This document shows, one piece after another, positions 53,143 to 61,764 of a DNA stretch of 64,000 nucleotides (its first letter is position 1; every line of letters starts with the position of its first letter). This DNA is from DATFKA01 sp042095835 (GTDB taxonomy: Bacteria; Bacteroidota; Bacteroidia; Chitinophagales; Saprospiraceae): positions 13,631 through 77,630 of the forward strand of contig JBELML010000015.1 in assembly GCA_042095835.1 (NCBI GenBank), read 5' to 3'. The notes below the pieces were generated by a model. It was given only the letters and a program-made list of their open reading frames with translations. It was not told where the DNA came from and searched no databases. Both the position numbers and the translations under genes were made by a program.

Positions 53143-53895
53143 CTCCTCCACCAATCCCATCCATTGCAGGAATTGTACTTTTTTTGATCTAGCGACGCTT
53201 AAGCTTTTTTCATCTTCCATTAAGACATACCCACCATCTCCTCGGATATACTTTTGTAGATAGTTGCGATTGATTAAATGGGAAGCATGTACTCTAAAAA
53301 ATTGCTTCTCTGGAAGCCCTTGTTGCAGAAGCTTCAAAGATCGGGTGACTAGTAGTGGCCTTTGGCCGCGTTGGTGTATATAGGTGTAATTGCCCTCGGC
53401 AGTACAATACATAATCTGTTGAATGGGAATAAAATCGAATCCATCTTTAGTAGGTAGGCCGATCTTTTTATCTGGATCATCTGATTTGAGATTAGTGATC
53501 AGTTCTAGGAGGTTGTCACTAGATAGAGCAGATTGCTGTTTTTCTTTAACCCTACTGATTGCCTCGATTAATAGTTGCTTATCGACAGGCTTTTGGATGT
53601 AGTGGATGGCACTAATCTTGAAAGCATCAACGGCATACTCGTTATGAGCGGTGATGAAAATGACTTCAAATTTGATCTCCCCAAGTACTTCTAGCAGTTC
53701 AAACCCAGACATACCTGGCATCATAATATCTAAAAAAACGAGATCAGGTTGGTGTTTATTTATGGCTTTCAGGCCTGCTAAAGGACTGTTGCAAATCTCG
53801 ATGATCTGTACATCCTGACTACAATAGGTTTCTAAATCTTTGGCTAAAGCAGCAGTAGCTGCTGGCTCGTCATCAATCAATATCGCTTTTAACAT
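53140..53895 (-). CDS. LytTR-family response regulator
   Basis: This is a 251-residue DNA-binding response regulator. The receiver domain (about 1-120) has the acidic pocket DDE at 8-10, the phosphorylated D56 in LVFLDIMMPG and a lysine in YIQKPV near 105. The LytTR domain occupies about 150-245 (GLPTKDGFDFIPIQQIMYCTAEGNYTYIH, FFRVHASHLINRNYLQKYIRG). The cognate kinase is probably the LytS-type protein at 50792-52303, although the sigma factor gene separates them. ATG start at 53895; the stop lies at the edge of a simple-sequence tract. Confidence 0.93.
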   Translation of the reverse strand: MLKAILIDDEPAATAALAKDLETYCSQDVQIIEICNSPLAGLKAINKHQPDLVFLDIMMPGMSGFELLEVLGEIKFEVIFITAHNEYAVDAFKISAIHYIQKPVDKQLLIEAISRVKEKQQSALSSDNLLELITNLKSDDPDKKIGLPTKDGFDFIPIQQIMYCTAEGNYTYIHQRGQRPLLVTRSLKLLQQGLPEKQFFRVHASHLINRNYLQKYIRGDGGYVLMEDEKSLSVARSKKVQFLQWMGLVEE

Positions 53896-54041
53896 GTTGA
53901 TCCTTTTTATACAACTCTAATATAGTATTTGCGGAGCTAATCCATTTGGTCGATTGGTAAAATGAGCGTTTGGGTGGATAAATAGCGATAATATTGGATA
54001 GCTTACCGATTATTGGGCTCCCTTTATAGGTACTCTTTGTG

Positions 54042-54057
54042 CCAAATGACCATTTGG
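54042..54057. promoter_or_regulatory. Inverted repeat CCAAATG-ac-CATTTGG
   Basis: The two 7-bp arms lie 64 nt before the start of the serine hydrolase gene, between it and the divergent LytTR gene. CATTTGGT also occurs at about 53942. It is a possible operator; no consensus is known to me. Confidence 0.35.
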
Positions 54058-54120
54058 TGCGCTCTTCCTTCTCCTTTAGGGTACTTTGTACTCATTAATC
54101 ACTCGACTATTTTAAAACAC

Positions 54121-55746
54121 ATGAAGAAGATACATTTAGTAATTGCATTTATATTAATGGGCACATTTGCCTTTGGGCAGCAGGCTATATCTACGTCTAT
54201 TAAAGAGGCATTAGACGTTTTATCTGCTACAGATCTCTCCGAAGGTTCTCCAGGCTTGGCCGTTGGGATAGTCCAAAATGGAGATATCATTTACGAATTT
54301 TATGGTGGCAGTGCAGATTTGAAGAAAGACATTTCAATTGGAAAAGATACCCGCTTCAATATTGCCTCTAATGGAAAGCAATTTACGGCACTATTTACGC
54401 TAGAATTGATCGAAGACCAGCGCCTAAAATTACAAGATGACATTCGAACCTATTTGCCCAAGCTCTATCCGACTGTTCAGCATCCTATTACCATTGCTCA
54501 TTTGCTGAATCACACTAGTGGAATTAGAGATGTTTACGATCTATGGGGTTTGCAGGGATACGTATGGTGGAAAAAGACTTTTGATAATGAGGCCGTACTT
54601 CAGCTATTAGAAAGACAGGAGTCTTTGAGTTTTGTTAGCGGTACAGAATATATGTATAGCAATTCTAATTATATCCTTTTGACGCAGATCATTGCTAAAG
54701 TTGTGGGCCAAGACTTTGCCACTCATGCCCGCCAACGGTTTGCAGAGATGGGCATGCCAAATACCGCTTTTGAAGATAATTATAAAGACATACCAAAAAT
54801 GGCTGAACCTTACTTCAATTTCGATAAGTGGTTTGGGTACAAATGGACAACCAATGTGCATGGCGATGGCGCCCTTTTTACCACTTTAGTTGATCAGCTA
54901 GGCTATGAGCAGTTGGTCCAAGCGCAAGCTTCTGTGATTCAAAAAGCGCAGCAAACTATCCCCAACTCTGCTTTCCCCAATTATGGCTACGGCTTAGAGT
55001 TTGGAGAACTCTACGGTATACCTTATCAATTTCATGAAGGAGCCACTGGTGCCTGGAAAGCTTCTATGCTGAGGTTGCCGAGTGAGCAATTATCGGTGGT
55101 GGTGATGACGAATAGCGGCAAATGTTGGCCGCCTACCTTATCTCGTGATTTGGCCAAAGTGATCCTAGGAGCTAAGGCAGCAAGCCAAAGTTTTCTCACC
55201 CAACCTGAAAAAGTAGGAAAAGCAATTCCAGTTAAAGATTTGTTAGGCATTTATACCAATAGTCGAGGATTTTATTTTCAGTTTGTAGAACGAGAAGATC
55301 AACTTTTTTTGGAGCGATTTGGTCGTAGTGCTGTGGAATTAGAGCTAGAAGAAGGAAATATCTACCATCAGAAATTTGACCCTGCCTTTAAGCAAGTATT
55401 TACCTATGATGAGCAAGGCAACTTAGCAGTATCTGCGTATTATACCAGTCATGCGCCTTACACCTTAAAGAAAATCAAAGCGGATTGGTCTGAATTTGAT
55501 CCTGCCTTAGTGGAAGGCGAATTCTATAGTCCTGAATTAGATAGAAGTTATAAATTAGAGTATACAGGAGCCAAAAATTATAAGATCAAAACCAAGAATG
55601 GGAAATTAGAGGGGCGGCTGCTTAGCCCAGACCTTCTATACGTAGGCAGTTATACCGCCGCCTTACAGCGGGATGGTAAAGGGAAAGTCCAAGCCTTATC
55701 AATCAGCGGCGATCGACTAAGGGACCTAGTGTATAAACGTCAATAA
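54121..55746 (+). CDS. Exported serine hydrolase, class C beta-lactamase fold
   Basis: The protein is 541 residues from the ATG at 54121; the open frame extends upstream, but MKKIHLVIAFILMGTFAFGQ is a clear signal peptide. The penicillin-binding/beta-lactamase core (about 25-375) has the catalytic S83-x-x-K86 in IASNGKQF, the Y179-S-N181 motif in YMYSNSNY, and H305-E-G307 in place of KTG. Around 415-541 is a beta-rich C-terminal domain of the DUF3471 kind. Such proteins are usually esterases or D-amino acid peptidases rather than true beta-lactamases. It is divergent from the LytTR gene, and a convergent terminator lies downstream. Confidence 0.9.
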   Translation: MKKIHLVIAFILMGTFAFGQQAISTSIKEALDVLSATDLSEGSPGLAVGIVQNGDIIYEFYGGSADLKKDISIGKDTRFNIASNGKQFTALFTLELIEDQRLKLQDDIRTYLPKLYPTVQHPITIAHLLNHTSGIRDVYDLWGLQGYVWWKKTFDNEAVLQLLERQESLSFVSGTEYMYSNSNYILLTQIIAKVVGQDFATHARQRFAEMGMPNTAFEDNYKDIPKMAEPYFNFDKWFGYKWTTNVHGDGALFTTLVDQLGYEQLVQAQASVIQKAQQTIPNSAFPNYGYGLEFGELYGIPYQFHEGATGAWKASMLRLPSEQLSVVVMTNSGKCWPPTLSRDLAKVILGAKAASQSFLTQPEKVGKAIPVKDLLGIYTNSRGFYFQFVEREDQLFLERFGRSAVELELEEGNIYHQKFDPAFKQVFTYDEQGNLAVSAYYTSHAPYTLKKIKADWSEFDPALVEGEFYSPELDRSYKLEYTGAKNYKIKTKNGKLEGRLLSPDLLYVGSYTAALQRDGKGKVQALSISGDRLRDLVYKRQ

Positions 55747-55756
55747 GAATAGCAAT

Positions 55757-55788
55757 AGAAAAGCAGACCAAGCCGAAGCTTGGTCTGC
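55757..55788 (-). terminator. Terminator of the cysteine-rich protein gene
   Basis: On the minus strand a perfect 11-bp stem with a stable UUCG loop (GCAGACCAAGC at 55763-55773 with 55778-55788) is followed by UUUU. It lies 34 nt after that gene's stop. On the plus strand the loop is CGAA and no T run follows. Confidence 0.85.
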
Positions 55789-55821
55789 CAAAAACGTCCC
55801 TTCTCTAAAAAGCTTATGTCG

Positions 55822-56268
55822 CTAACATTTTACGCGACGTACCTTGATCGCACATTTATCACCCGTTTTTGTACAAACACACCTTAGTTCTCTACGGGGT
55901 TGAATCTTTTTATCTCCATTCCTATCCCACCAAGTTAATTGGCAATCTTTACACTCGGGGCCTTGCTGGCAGTAGATCTCATAGCAGTTCTGTCCTCTTT
56001 TGATAGTGATAGGCCCATTTAATACCTTCATTCTTGTCGGTAATGGAACAACTTTTTTGGCAACCGTTATAGATTTTTGAGGGCTGATTACTGATTTGGC
56101 TTTTAATAAGACGAAGGTGGAATTCCAATCAATGATCCCAGGTTCTAGCTTTGGTATTGGACCTGTAAACCAAGCTGGTGGTAAGGAATCATTGACTTGA
56201 GCAATACTGCTATTGAAAGCGAAGAAAGTTAAAAGGCAAGCGGAAAAAATGATTTTTGCAATTTTCAT
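55822..56268 (-). CDS. Small exported cysteine-rich protein of unknown function
   Basis: This is a 148-residue protein with a signal peptide (MKIAKIIFSACLLTFFAFNSSIAQ). The mature part ends in a compact cysteine-rich block over the last 60 residues, in which I count eight cysteines: QNCYEIYC, ECKDC, RCVC, DKC and the final VKC. A basic, Lys/Arg-rich background (KKIQPRRELRC, KVRRVKC) surrounds them. No known zinc or haem motif is clear, though paired cysteines could form disulfides or bind metal. It is alone on the minus strand with its own terminator and could be a secreted small effector. I do not recognise the family. Confidence 0.7.
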   Translation of the reverse strand: MKIAKIIFSACLLTFFAFNSSIAQVNDSLPPAWFTGPIPKLEPGIIDWNSTFVLLKAKSVISPQKSITVAKKVVPLPTRMKVLNGPITIKRGQNCYEIYCQQGPECKDCQLTWWDRNGDKKIQPRRELRCVCTKTGDKCAIKVRRVKC

Positions 56269-56425
56269 GATGCTGTTTTTTTTGATGTTTTTAAATGTTT
56301 TACACCCAATAGACCCATAGGGGCTTCATTTTTCCCGATGCTTTCCCAATTTTTTTTTAAAAAAGTTTTTCTGGAACTACCTTTAGAGATTGATCCGCTT
56401 CTGAAAGCGCATAAACCAACAACAA

Positions 56426-57865
56426 ATGGAGCCAACTAAACAAGCATTTTGGGTAGCCCTCAGTCCAATTCTTTTTTTTATTGCCTTGCTGATTTATGGT
56501 TTATTTATTCATCCACAAGTTTTTGGTGGAGAGATGTTGGCTATTGAGACCATCCTACTCATTGTCCTCACCGTTACTTCCTTCTTTTTAATTAGCAGAG
56601 GATATACTTGGGACCAGTTGCAAGCCGGCTTTGTCAAAAAGGTAGGGGAGGCGATTCCTGTCATGTTGATATTACTTTGTATAGGCGTACTCATCGGTAG
56701 TTGGATTGTATCTGGTACCATACCTATGTTGATCTACTACGGAATAAAATTGGTGCATCCTTCGGTGATCTACATATTTGGTTTTGGGATTTGTATCCTG
56801 TTTTCCTTGCTCACTGGTACTTCCTGGGGTTCAGCTGGGACTATCGGGATAGTGGTCATGGGTATGGCTCAATTGTATGAGGCGAATCTTGCTATCACCG
56901 CAGCAGCTGTCGTAGGGGGTTCCTTTTTTGGGGATAAAATGTCTCCGCTTTCTGATACCACCAATGTGGCTGCTCTGGCTACAGAAGTATCGGTCTATGA
57001 TCACATTCGATCAATGCTTTACACCACTGGGCCTGCGGCCATCATTGCGGCCATTATTTATACCTATCTCTCCTTAAACAGGACAATCGACCCTGCTATG
57101 GAGTCTGCTTTGGTAGAGCAAATCGGTCAAGCTAATATAGCGCTACAGTCCATGTTCAACTTTAATATTCTATTACTGCTACCCGTTTTGGTGATCGTAT
57201 GGGCGACTTTGACCAAAAAGCCTATCATCCTGAGTTTATTGGCCTCTTCTGTGCTTGCTATGCTACTTGCTTTGTTCTTCCAGAATTTTTCAGTAGAAGT
57301 CGTTTTCGATAGCCTCAGTACAGGGTTTTCGACAGCTAATAGTGAAGTTGCACTAGCAGATAAAAGTGGTATCACCAATATCCTGAATAGGGGAGGGCTC
57401 TATAATCTAAAAGAAGGGATGATTATCTGTTTTCTAGTCTTTACTTTTATTGGATTACTGGACGTAGTAGATGCGGTAGATCGAGTTATTCAGCCTATGC
57501 TGAAACGGATACATAATACCTCAAGGTTGGTGGCCACCTCCCTGACGGCGACCCTTTTTACCAATCTATTGGTATCGAACCAATATGCGACTAGTTTCAT
57601 CATTGGTACAGCATTTAACAAAAAATATGATGATTTGGATACTGATCGTAAAGTGTTGAGCCGTTCAATAGAGGATATGGGGACTATGATGGAAAATATG
57701 GCGCCCTGGACACCCTCTGGGGTTTTTATGTTTGGTGCCTTAGGTGTATCTGCTTTAGAATATGCACCTTATCAATTTTTAAGCCTTGCAAATTTTGTGA
57801 TTGCATATTTCTTTGCTTACTCAGGAATTGCTATTTTTAAAAGTAAGACTACTTCAAAACCATAA
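56426..57865 (+). CDS. nhaC: NhaC-family Na+/H+ antiporter
   Basis: This is a 479-residue inner membrane antiporter with about 12 spans that expels sodium in exchange for protons. Family signatures are GTSWGSAGTIGIVVMG (about 131-146), FFGDKMSPLSDTTNVAA (about 167-183), and the later TNLLVSNQYATSFIIG and MGTMMENMAPWTPSG segments. Length and motif order are usual for NhaC. A sodium-rich, marine habitat would fit but is not proved by this gene. ATG start at 56426; the next gene starts 66 nt downstream on the same strand. Confidence 0.94.
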   Translation: MEPTKQAFWVALSPILFFIALLIYGLFIHPQVFGGEMLAIETILLIVLTVTSFFLISRGYTWDQLQAGFVKKVGEAIPVMLILLCIGVLIGSWIVSGTIPMLIYYGIKLVHPSVIYIFGFGICILFSLLTGTSWGSAGTIGIVVMGMAQLYEANLAITAAAVVGGSFFGDKMSPLSDTTNVAALATEVSVYDHIRSMLYTTGPAAIIAAIIYTYLSLNRTIDPAMESALVEQIGQANIALQSMFNFNILLLLPVLVIVWATLTKKPIILSLLASSVLAMLLALFFQNFSVEVVFDSLSTGFSTANSEVALADKSGITNILNRGGLYNLKEGMIICFLVFTFIGLLDVVDAVDRVIQPMLKRIHNTSRLVATSLTATLFTNLLVSNQYATSFIIGTAFNKKYDDLDTDRKVLSRSIEDMGTMMENMAPWTPSGVFMFGALGVSALEYAPYQFLSLANFVIAYFFAYSGIAIFKSKTTSKP

Positions 57866-57931
57866 GACTACTATAACTAAAACGAAATGGACGACTCGGC
57901 TAGCAGTCGAAAAATCCATTGAACTGTACAG

Positions 57932-58585
57932 ATGCGTATTTTAAATCAGCTACTAAAGAAAGAGAAAAAACGTTTTTCGGTCGCTAGGGCCAAGAAGTTT
58001 TGGAACTGGTTTGCCCAAAACCACCAAGCCTTTCTATTCCTTAGAGAAGTAGAGCAGCAAGAAAGAGACCGCCTTTCCAGTTTATTACTTCAAGCACTGC
58101 ACGAATATAATGAGCATTTGTTCTATCAAATAGGAGGAGTGCCAGGCTCCGTTGAGATGGAGTTGATTATCTCAGCTGAAGGGGACATTGACTTCTTCCC
58201 AGATGTTGAGTTTCTCCTAAACCAGGCACCTACTATTGATCCTTGGATTTTTATTCCCTTCAAACCACCTATGGGCGTCGATTTTATCACCTCTATCAAT
58301 GAGTACGATTTTGATCCTCATCAGACGATTTTCATCACTTTAGAAAGTGAAAAACACCCGCGCGCGATCGGACTACAAATCTGCTATCCCGATTTTTGTG
58401 AGGAGAAAAAAGATCTATTCTGGTTAGGTACCTACCTGATGCTAGATACTATTTTGGGAGAGCGATCTGCTGCCATAGATATTGATTATATAGAAATCAT
58501 TCGAACGCCTGAAAATATTTGTGATTTTGACTATCATGTGCTTAGTGAAATCGATGAACTCATCCAAGCTAAAAAACGAAAATAG
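57932..58585 (+). CDS. Conserved-looking protein of unknown function
   Basis: This is a 217-residue cytoplasmic protein with no span or signal peptide. The start MRILNQLLKKEKKRFSVARAKKFWNWFAQNHQAFLFL is basic and aromatic; the rest is acidic with a pattern of strands (EMELIISAEGDIDFFPDVEFLL, DPWIFIPFKPPMGV). It resembles a small Bacteroidota family of hypothetical proteins I cannot name. Its stop TAG directly abuts the ATG of the PLP-enzyme gene, so the two are co-translated; a shared role in amino acid metabolism is possible but only inferred. ATG start at 57932. Confidence 0.6.
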   Translation: MRILNQLLKKEKKRFSVARAKKFWNWFAQNHQAFLFLREVEQQERDRLSSLLLQALHEYNEHLFYQIGGVPGSVEMELIISAEGDIDFFPDVEFLLNQAPTIDPWIFIPFKPPMGVDFITSINEYDFDPHQTIFITLESEKHPRAIGLQICYPDFCEEKKDLFWLGTYLMLDTILGERSAAIDIDYIEIIRTPENICDFDYHVLSEIDELIQAKKRK

Positions 58586-59764
58586 ATGCGAAAGGCCACT
58601 CGGCTTACCCACGATGATGACCAATATTTTGAGCATCATGGAGCAATTGTTCCTCCCATTTATCAAAACTCCCTTTTTGCTTTTGAAAATTGGGATGCCA
58701 TAGATCAAGCTTTCGACGAACCTGCCGAAGCTGTTATTTATACTCGAGGTACGAATCCCACCGTAAAATTAGTTGAAGAAAAACTCGCACAGCTCGCAGG
58801 AGGTGAAAAAGCAAGACTTTTTGCATCTGGCATGGCAGCTATATCCGCTGCGGTTATGTACTGTATTTCGGCGGGTGGACATATCGTTTCGGGGCAGCAG
58901 ATATACGGGCCAGCCAATAGTTTTATGAATGACTATTTGGTGGAGAAGTGTAAAGTCTCGATTACCTATGTCGATAATTCGGTAGCCTCATTTGAGCAAG
59001 CTATCCAAGAGCATACGCAACTCATTTATTTAGAAAGTCCAGGTTCCCTAAAATTTCCAATTCAGGATATTAAGGCCATTTGTGCTATTGCGCAGAAAAG
59101 AGGTATTAAAACGATAATCGATAATACCTGGGCGACACCTTATTTTCAACGACCTTTAGAAATGGGTGTCGACTTAGAGGTCCATTCCTGTTCAAAATAC
59201 CTGGGTGGACACAGTGATATTGTTTCTGGAGTTATAATAGGTCAAAAAGCGGATTTAGATCAAATCCAATTGCGTGAGCAAGCTTGGTTCGGAGCTAAAA
59301 AGGCACCCTTTGAGGCTTGGCTTTTGCTGAGGTCTTTGCGTACGCTGCCTATCCGTATGAAACAGCATCAAGCTACTGGAATGCGCGTAGCCCAATATCT
59401 CAAGGAGCACCCGGCCGTCCAAAAGGTGTATTATCCTGGCTTAAGCGACTTTCCTGACCATGCTTTAGCCAAAGAACAAATGAGTGGTTTCAGTAGCCTA
59501 CTCAGTTTTGAATTGGCGACCACCGATTTAGAGAAGATCAAGGCTTTTGTCAATAGCTTGAGCTATTTCAAATTAGGCGTCAGCTGGGGCGGCTATGAGA
59601 GTTTGGTTTATGCTCCGGTGATTTCTTATCTAAAAGAACAAACGCCTGAACAGTTTGCCGCTATGGGTATTGCAGCAGGCTTAATTCGGATTTCTCTAGG
59701 TTTGGAAGATGTACAGGATTTAATCGAAGACCTAGATAAGGCTTTAGCCTTAGTGATAAATTAA
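58586..59764 (+). CDS. PLP-dependent Cys/Met metabolism enzyme (cystathionine gamma-synthase/lyase family)
   Basis: This is a 392-residue cytoplasmic aminotransferase-fold enzyme. The lysine that binds pyridoxal phosphate is K204 in VHSCSKYLGGHSD, preceded by D179 in IIDNTWATP and the phosphate-binding SGMAAISAA (81-89). YTRGTNPTVKLVEEKLAQLAGG (52-73) is the family's opening motif. The family holds cystathionine gamma-synthase, beta- and gamma-lyases and methionine gamma-lyase; active-site residues seen here do not decide among them. It follows the unknown gene with no gap. ATG start at 58586. Confidence 0.93.
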   Translation: MRKATRLTHDDDQYFEHHGAIVPPIYQNSLFAFENWDAIDQAFDEPAEAVIYTRGTNPTVKLVEEKLAQLAGGEKARLFASGMAAISAAVMYCISAGGHIVSGQQIYGPANSFMNDYLVEKCKVSITYVDNSVASFEQAIQEHTQLIYLESPGSLKFPIQDIKAICAIAQKRGIKTIIDNTWATPYFQRPLEMGVDLEVHSCSKYLGGHSDIVSGVIIGQKADLDQIQLREQAWFGAKKAPFEAWLLLRSLRTLPIRMKQHQATGMRVAQYLKEHPAVQKVYYPGLSDFPDHALAKEQMSGFSSLLSFELATTDLEKIKAFVNSLSYFKLGVSWGGYESLVYAPVISYLKEQTPEQFAAMGIAAGLIRISLGLEDVQDLIEDLDKALALVIN

Positions 59765-59786
59765 TACTACTTCAAATCAATTACCT

Positions 59787-59794
59787 TATCTTTG
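59787..59794 (+). promoter_or_regulatory. Candidate -7 promoter element for the protease gene
   Basis: TATCTTTG matches TAnnTTTG and lies 28 nt before the ATG at 59822. No convincing -33 TTTG is seen at the usual distance. Confidence 0.4.
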
Positions 59795-59821
59795 CACCTA
59801 GATTGACTCCAACGCCATACC

Positions 59822-61756
59822 ATGAACTGTAAATACCATTTAATCTTTCTCCTTTGTAGTCTCTTGTCTACTTGGAGTTTGGGCCAAACTACGGTTGAGC
59901 TTGCACCTGCAACTGAGCGTATAGCTTATCAACCAAGTATACAGAATGCTTCGGTTATCAGTTTAGCTCCTCCAAATCTCGTCCAATTGCGGGCCGAGGA
60001 TAAAGCATTTTCTAATAGTCGGTTTGCTGCGCCTATTCCTACCAATCTTGGCTTCCAAGACGGTGAATGGATTAGGCTAGAAAATGGTGATCGGATTTGG
60101 CGTATACAAATCAATGCCAAGGCGGCTCTAGGTTTGGCTATCTTATACGATGACTTTTATCTGCCAGTAGGGAGTACCTTGCATATGTACGATCAGAATG
60201 CTACCGAAATGGTCGGCGCTTATACGAGCGCGAATAACAATGATCGCCGCAAGTTCCTCACTGGGTTTATCCATGCTGAAACGGTGATCTTAGAGTATTT
60301 TGAACCCTACCAAGTGCAGGGACAAGGCCGGCTGCATATCTTTCGGGTAGATTATATTTATAATCAGGATAATTATGAGGCTGGGCTAAGATCGTCTGCG
60401 GTGATGGACTTTGGCTTTGGAGCTAGTGATGATTGCCACTCCAACGTGGATTGTAATGCAGATGCTAACGTCCAGATGCTCAAAAGAGCAATATGTAGAA
60501 TCCTACTTGTAGTCGAAGAAGGGACAGGATTTTGTACAGGCGGCTTAATCAATAATGTTCGGGAGGTTAATATGCCTTATGTTTTGAGTGCCTTCCATTG
60601 CCAAGATGGCTTTACACCCTTGCACGATTTTTGGCGATTTGACTTCAACTACGAAGGAGGTACTTGTGCAAACCCGAGTGAAGAGCCCAGTTTTGAATCT
60701 ATTTTAGGTTGTACTCAACGAGCTGGTCGTCAAGAGAACGATTTTCTTCTCCTCGAATTAAATAATGGTATTCCGAATACTTTTAACGCCTTCTTTCTTG
60801 GTTGGGATAGACGGACAGCTGTTCCTCAAGATGCTTTAATGGTCCATCATCCAAGAGGAGATATCAAAAAAATAGCCCAGACAAGCCGACCTATCTTTAT
60901 TTTTGGAGGCCAAATCAATTGGAATAATGCGGTAACTACACCCGCTCAACACCATTTTGAGGTAGACTGGACAGATGGCACCTTTGAGGTAAATTCTAGC
61001 GGCGCACCTCTAATAGATCAAAACAATCGAGTGGTCGGACAATTACACGGTGGGAATGCCGCCTGTGATAATGCGCAAGCTTGGTTTGGGCGCTTATCTC
61101 TATCCTGGGAGGGTGGCGGTAATAGTGCTTCTCGATTGAAGGATTGGCTCGATCCTGACGATACTGGCGCAGAAACAAGCGATGGAAGAGAAAGTCAAAA
61201 CAATACAGGTATTACCTTGAGTGGCATTGTGCTCACTGATGGTGGAGACCCCATTCCGAGTACTCAAATACAAATCCTGGGAGTTAATAATGGATTGTCG
61301 CTGGCAACAACGACGGACGCACAAGGTCAATACAGCTTTAGTAATATCGTTGCCGGGGAGACCTACCAAATTAGTGCAACTAAAACCGATGAAGCTGGTA
61401 ATGGCTTATCCGTTTTAGATTTAATCCAGATGCGTAAACATGTCTTGAATATTGACCTTTTTCAATCGCCCTATCAAATGCTAGCCGCTGATGTCAACCA
61501 GTCGAATAGCATTTCTACTTTGGATCTCATTCAGACGCAAAAGGTCATTCTGGGTATCAATATCAATTTTGATAATGTAGCGACCTGGTCTTTTTTGGCA
61601 GCCAATACGACCTTCAATGATGCTAGTAATCCATTCCTGGGCATCGCCAGTGGAGGATTTACCCTATCAATTCCAGAAGCATCAAGCGATATTGATGATT
61701 TTGATATTATTGGGATCAAAGCAGGAGATGTCAATAATACGGCGGATCTGAATTAA
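59822..61756 (+). CDS. Secreted lysyl-endopeptidase-like serine protease with dockerin-like C terminus
   Basis: This is a 644-residue exported protease. After the signal peptide (about 1-21, ending WSLGQ) comes a propeptide-like region (to about 195), then a trypsin-like domain with the triad residues in order: H in YVLSAFHC near 260, D in ENDFLLLEL, and S in FEVNSSGAPLI near 400. This resembles lysyl endopeptidase, in which the serine sits in SSGSP. A carboxypeptidase regulatory-like domain (about 462-525) follows, then two dockerin-like EF-hand segments (LSVLDLIQMRKHVL, ISTLDLIQTQKVIL). No type IX sorting tail is seen, so it may bind a cohesin-like partner or leave by another route. ATG start at 59822. 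Confidence 0.87.
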   Translation: MNCKYHLIFLLCSLLSTWSLGQTTVELAPATERIAYQPSIQNASVISLAPPNLVQLRAEDKAFSNSRFAAPIPTNLGFQDGEWIRLENGDRIWRIQINAKAALGLAILYDDFYLPVGSTLHMYDQNATEMVGAYTSANNNDRRKFLTGFIHAETVILEYFEPYQVQGQGRLHIFRVDYIYNQDNYEAGLRSSAVMDFGFGASDDCHSNVDCNADANVQMLKRAICRILLVVEEGTGFCTGGLINNVREVNMPYVLSAFHCQDGFTPLHDFWRFDFNYEGGTCANPSEEPSFESILGCTQRAGRQENDFLLLELNNGIPNTFNAFFLGWDRRTAVPQDALMVHHPRGDIKKIAQTSRPIFIFGGQINWNNAVTTPAQHHFEVDWTDGTFEVNSSGAPLIDQNNRVVGQLHGGNAACDNAQAWFGRLSLSWEGGGNSASRLKDWLDPDDTGAETSDGRESQNNTGITLSGIVLTDGGDPIPSTQIQILGVNNGLSLATTTDAQGQYSFSNIVAGETYQISATKTDEAGNGLSVLDLIQMRKHVLNIDLFQSPYQMLAADVNQSNSISTLDLIQTQKVILGININFDNVATWSFLAANTTFNDASNPFLGIASGGFTLSIPEASSDIDDFDIIGIKAGDVNNTADLN

Positions 61757-61764
61757 GGTCTTCG

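Noticed and set aside
54121..55746. Calling the serine hydrolase an antibiotic-resistance beta-lactamase
   Set aside because: It has the fold motifs but HEG instead of KTG and an extra C-terminal domain, which fits esterase or peptidase relatives.
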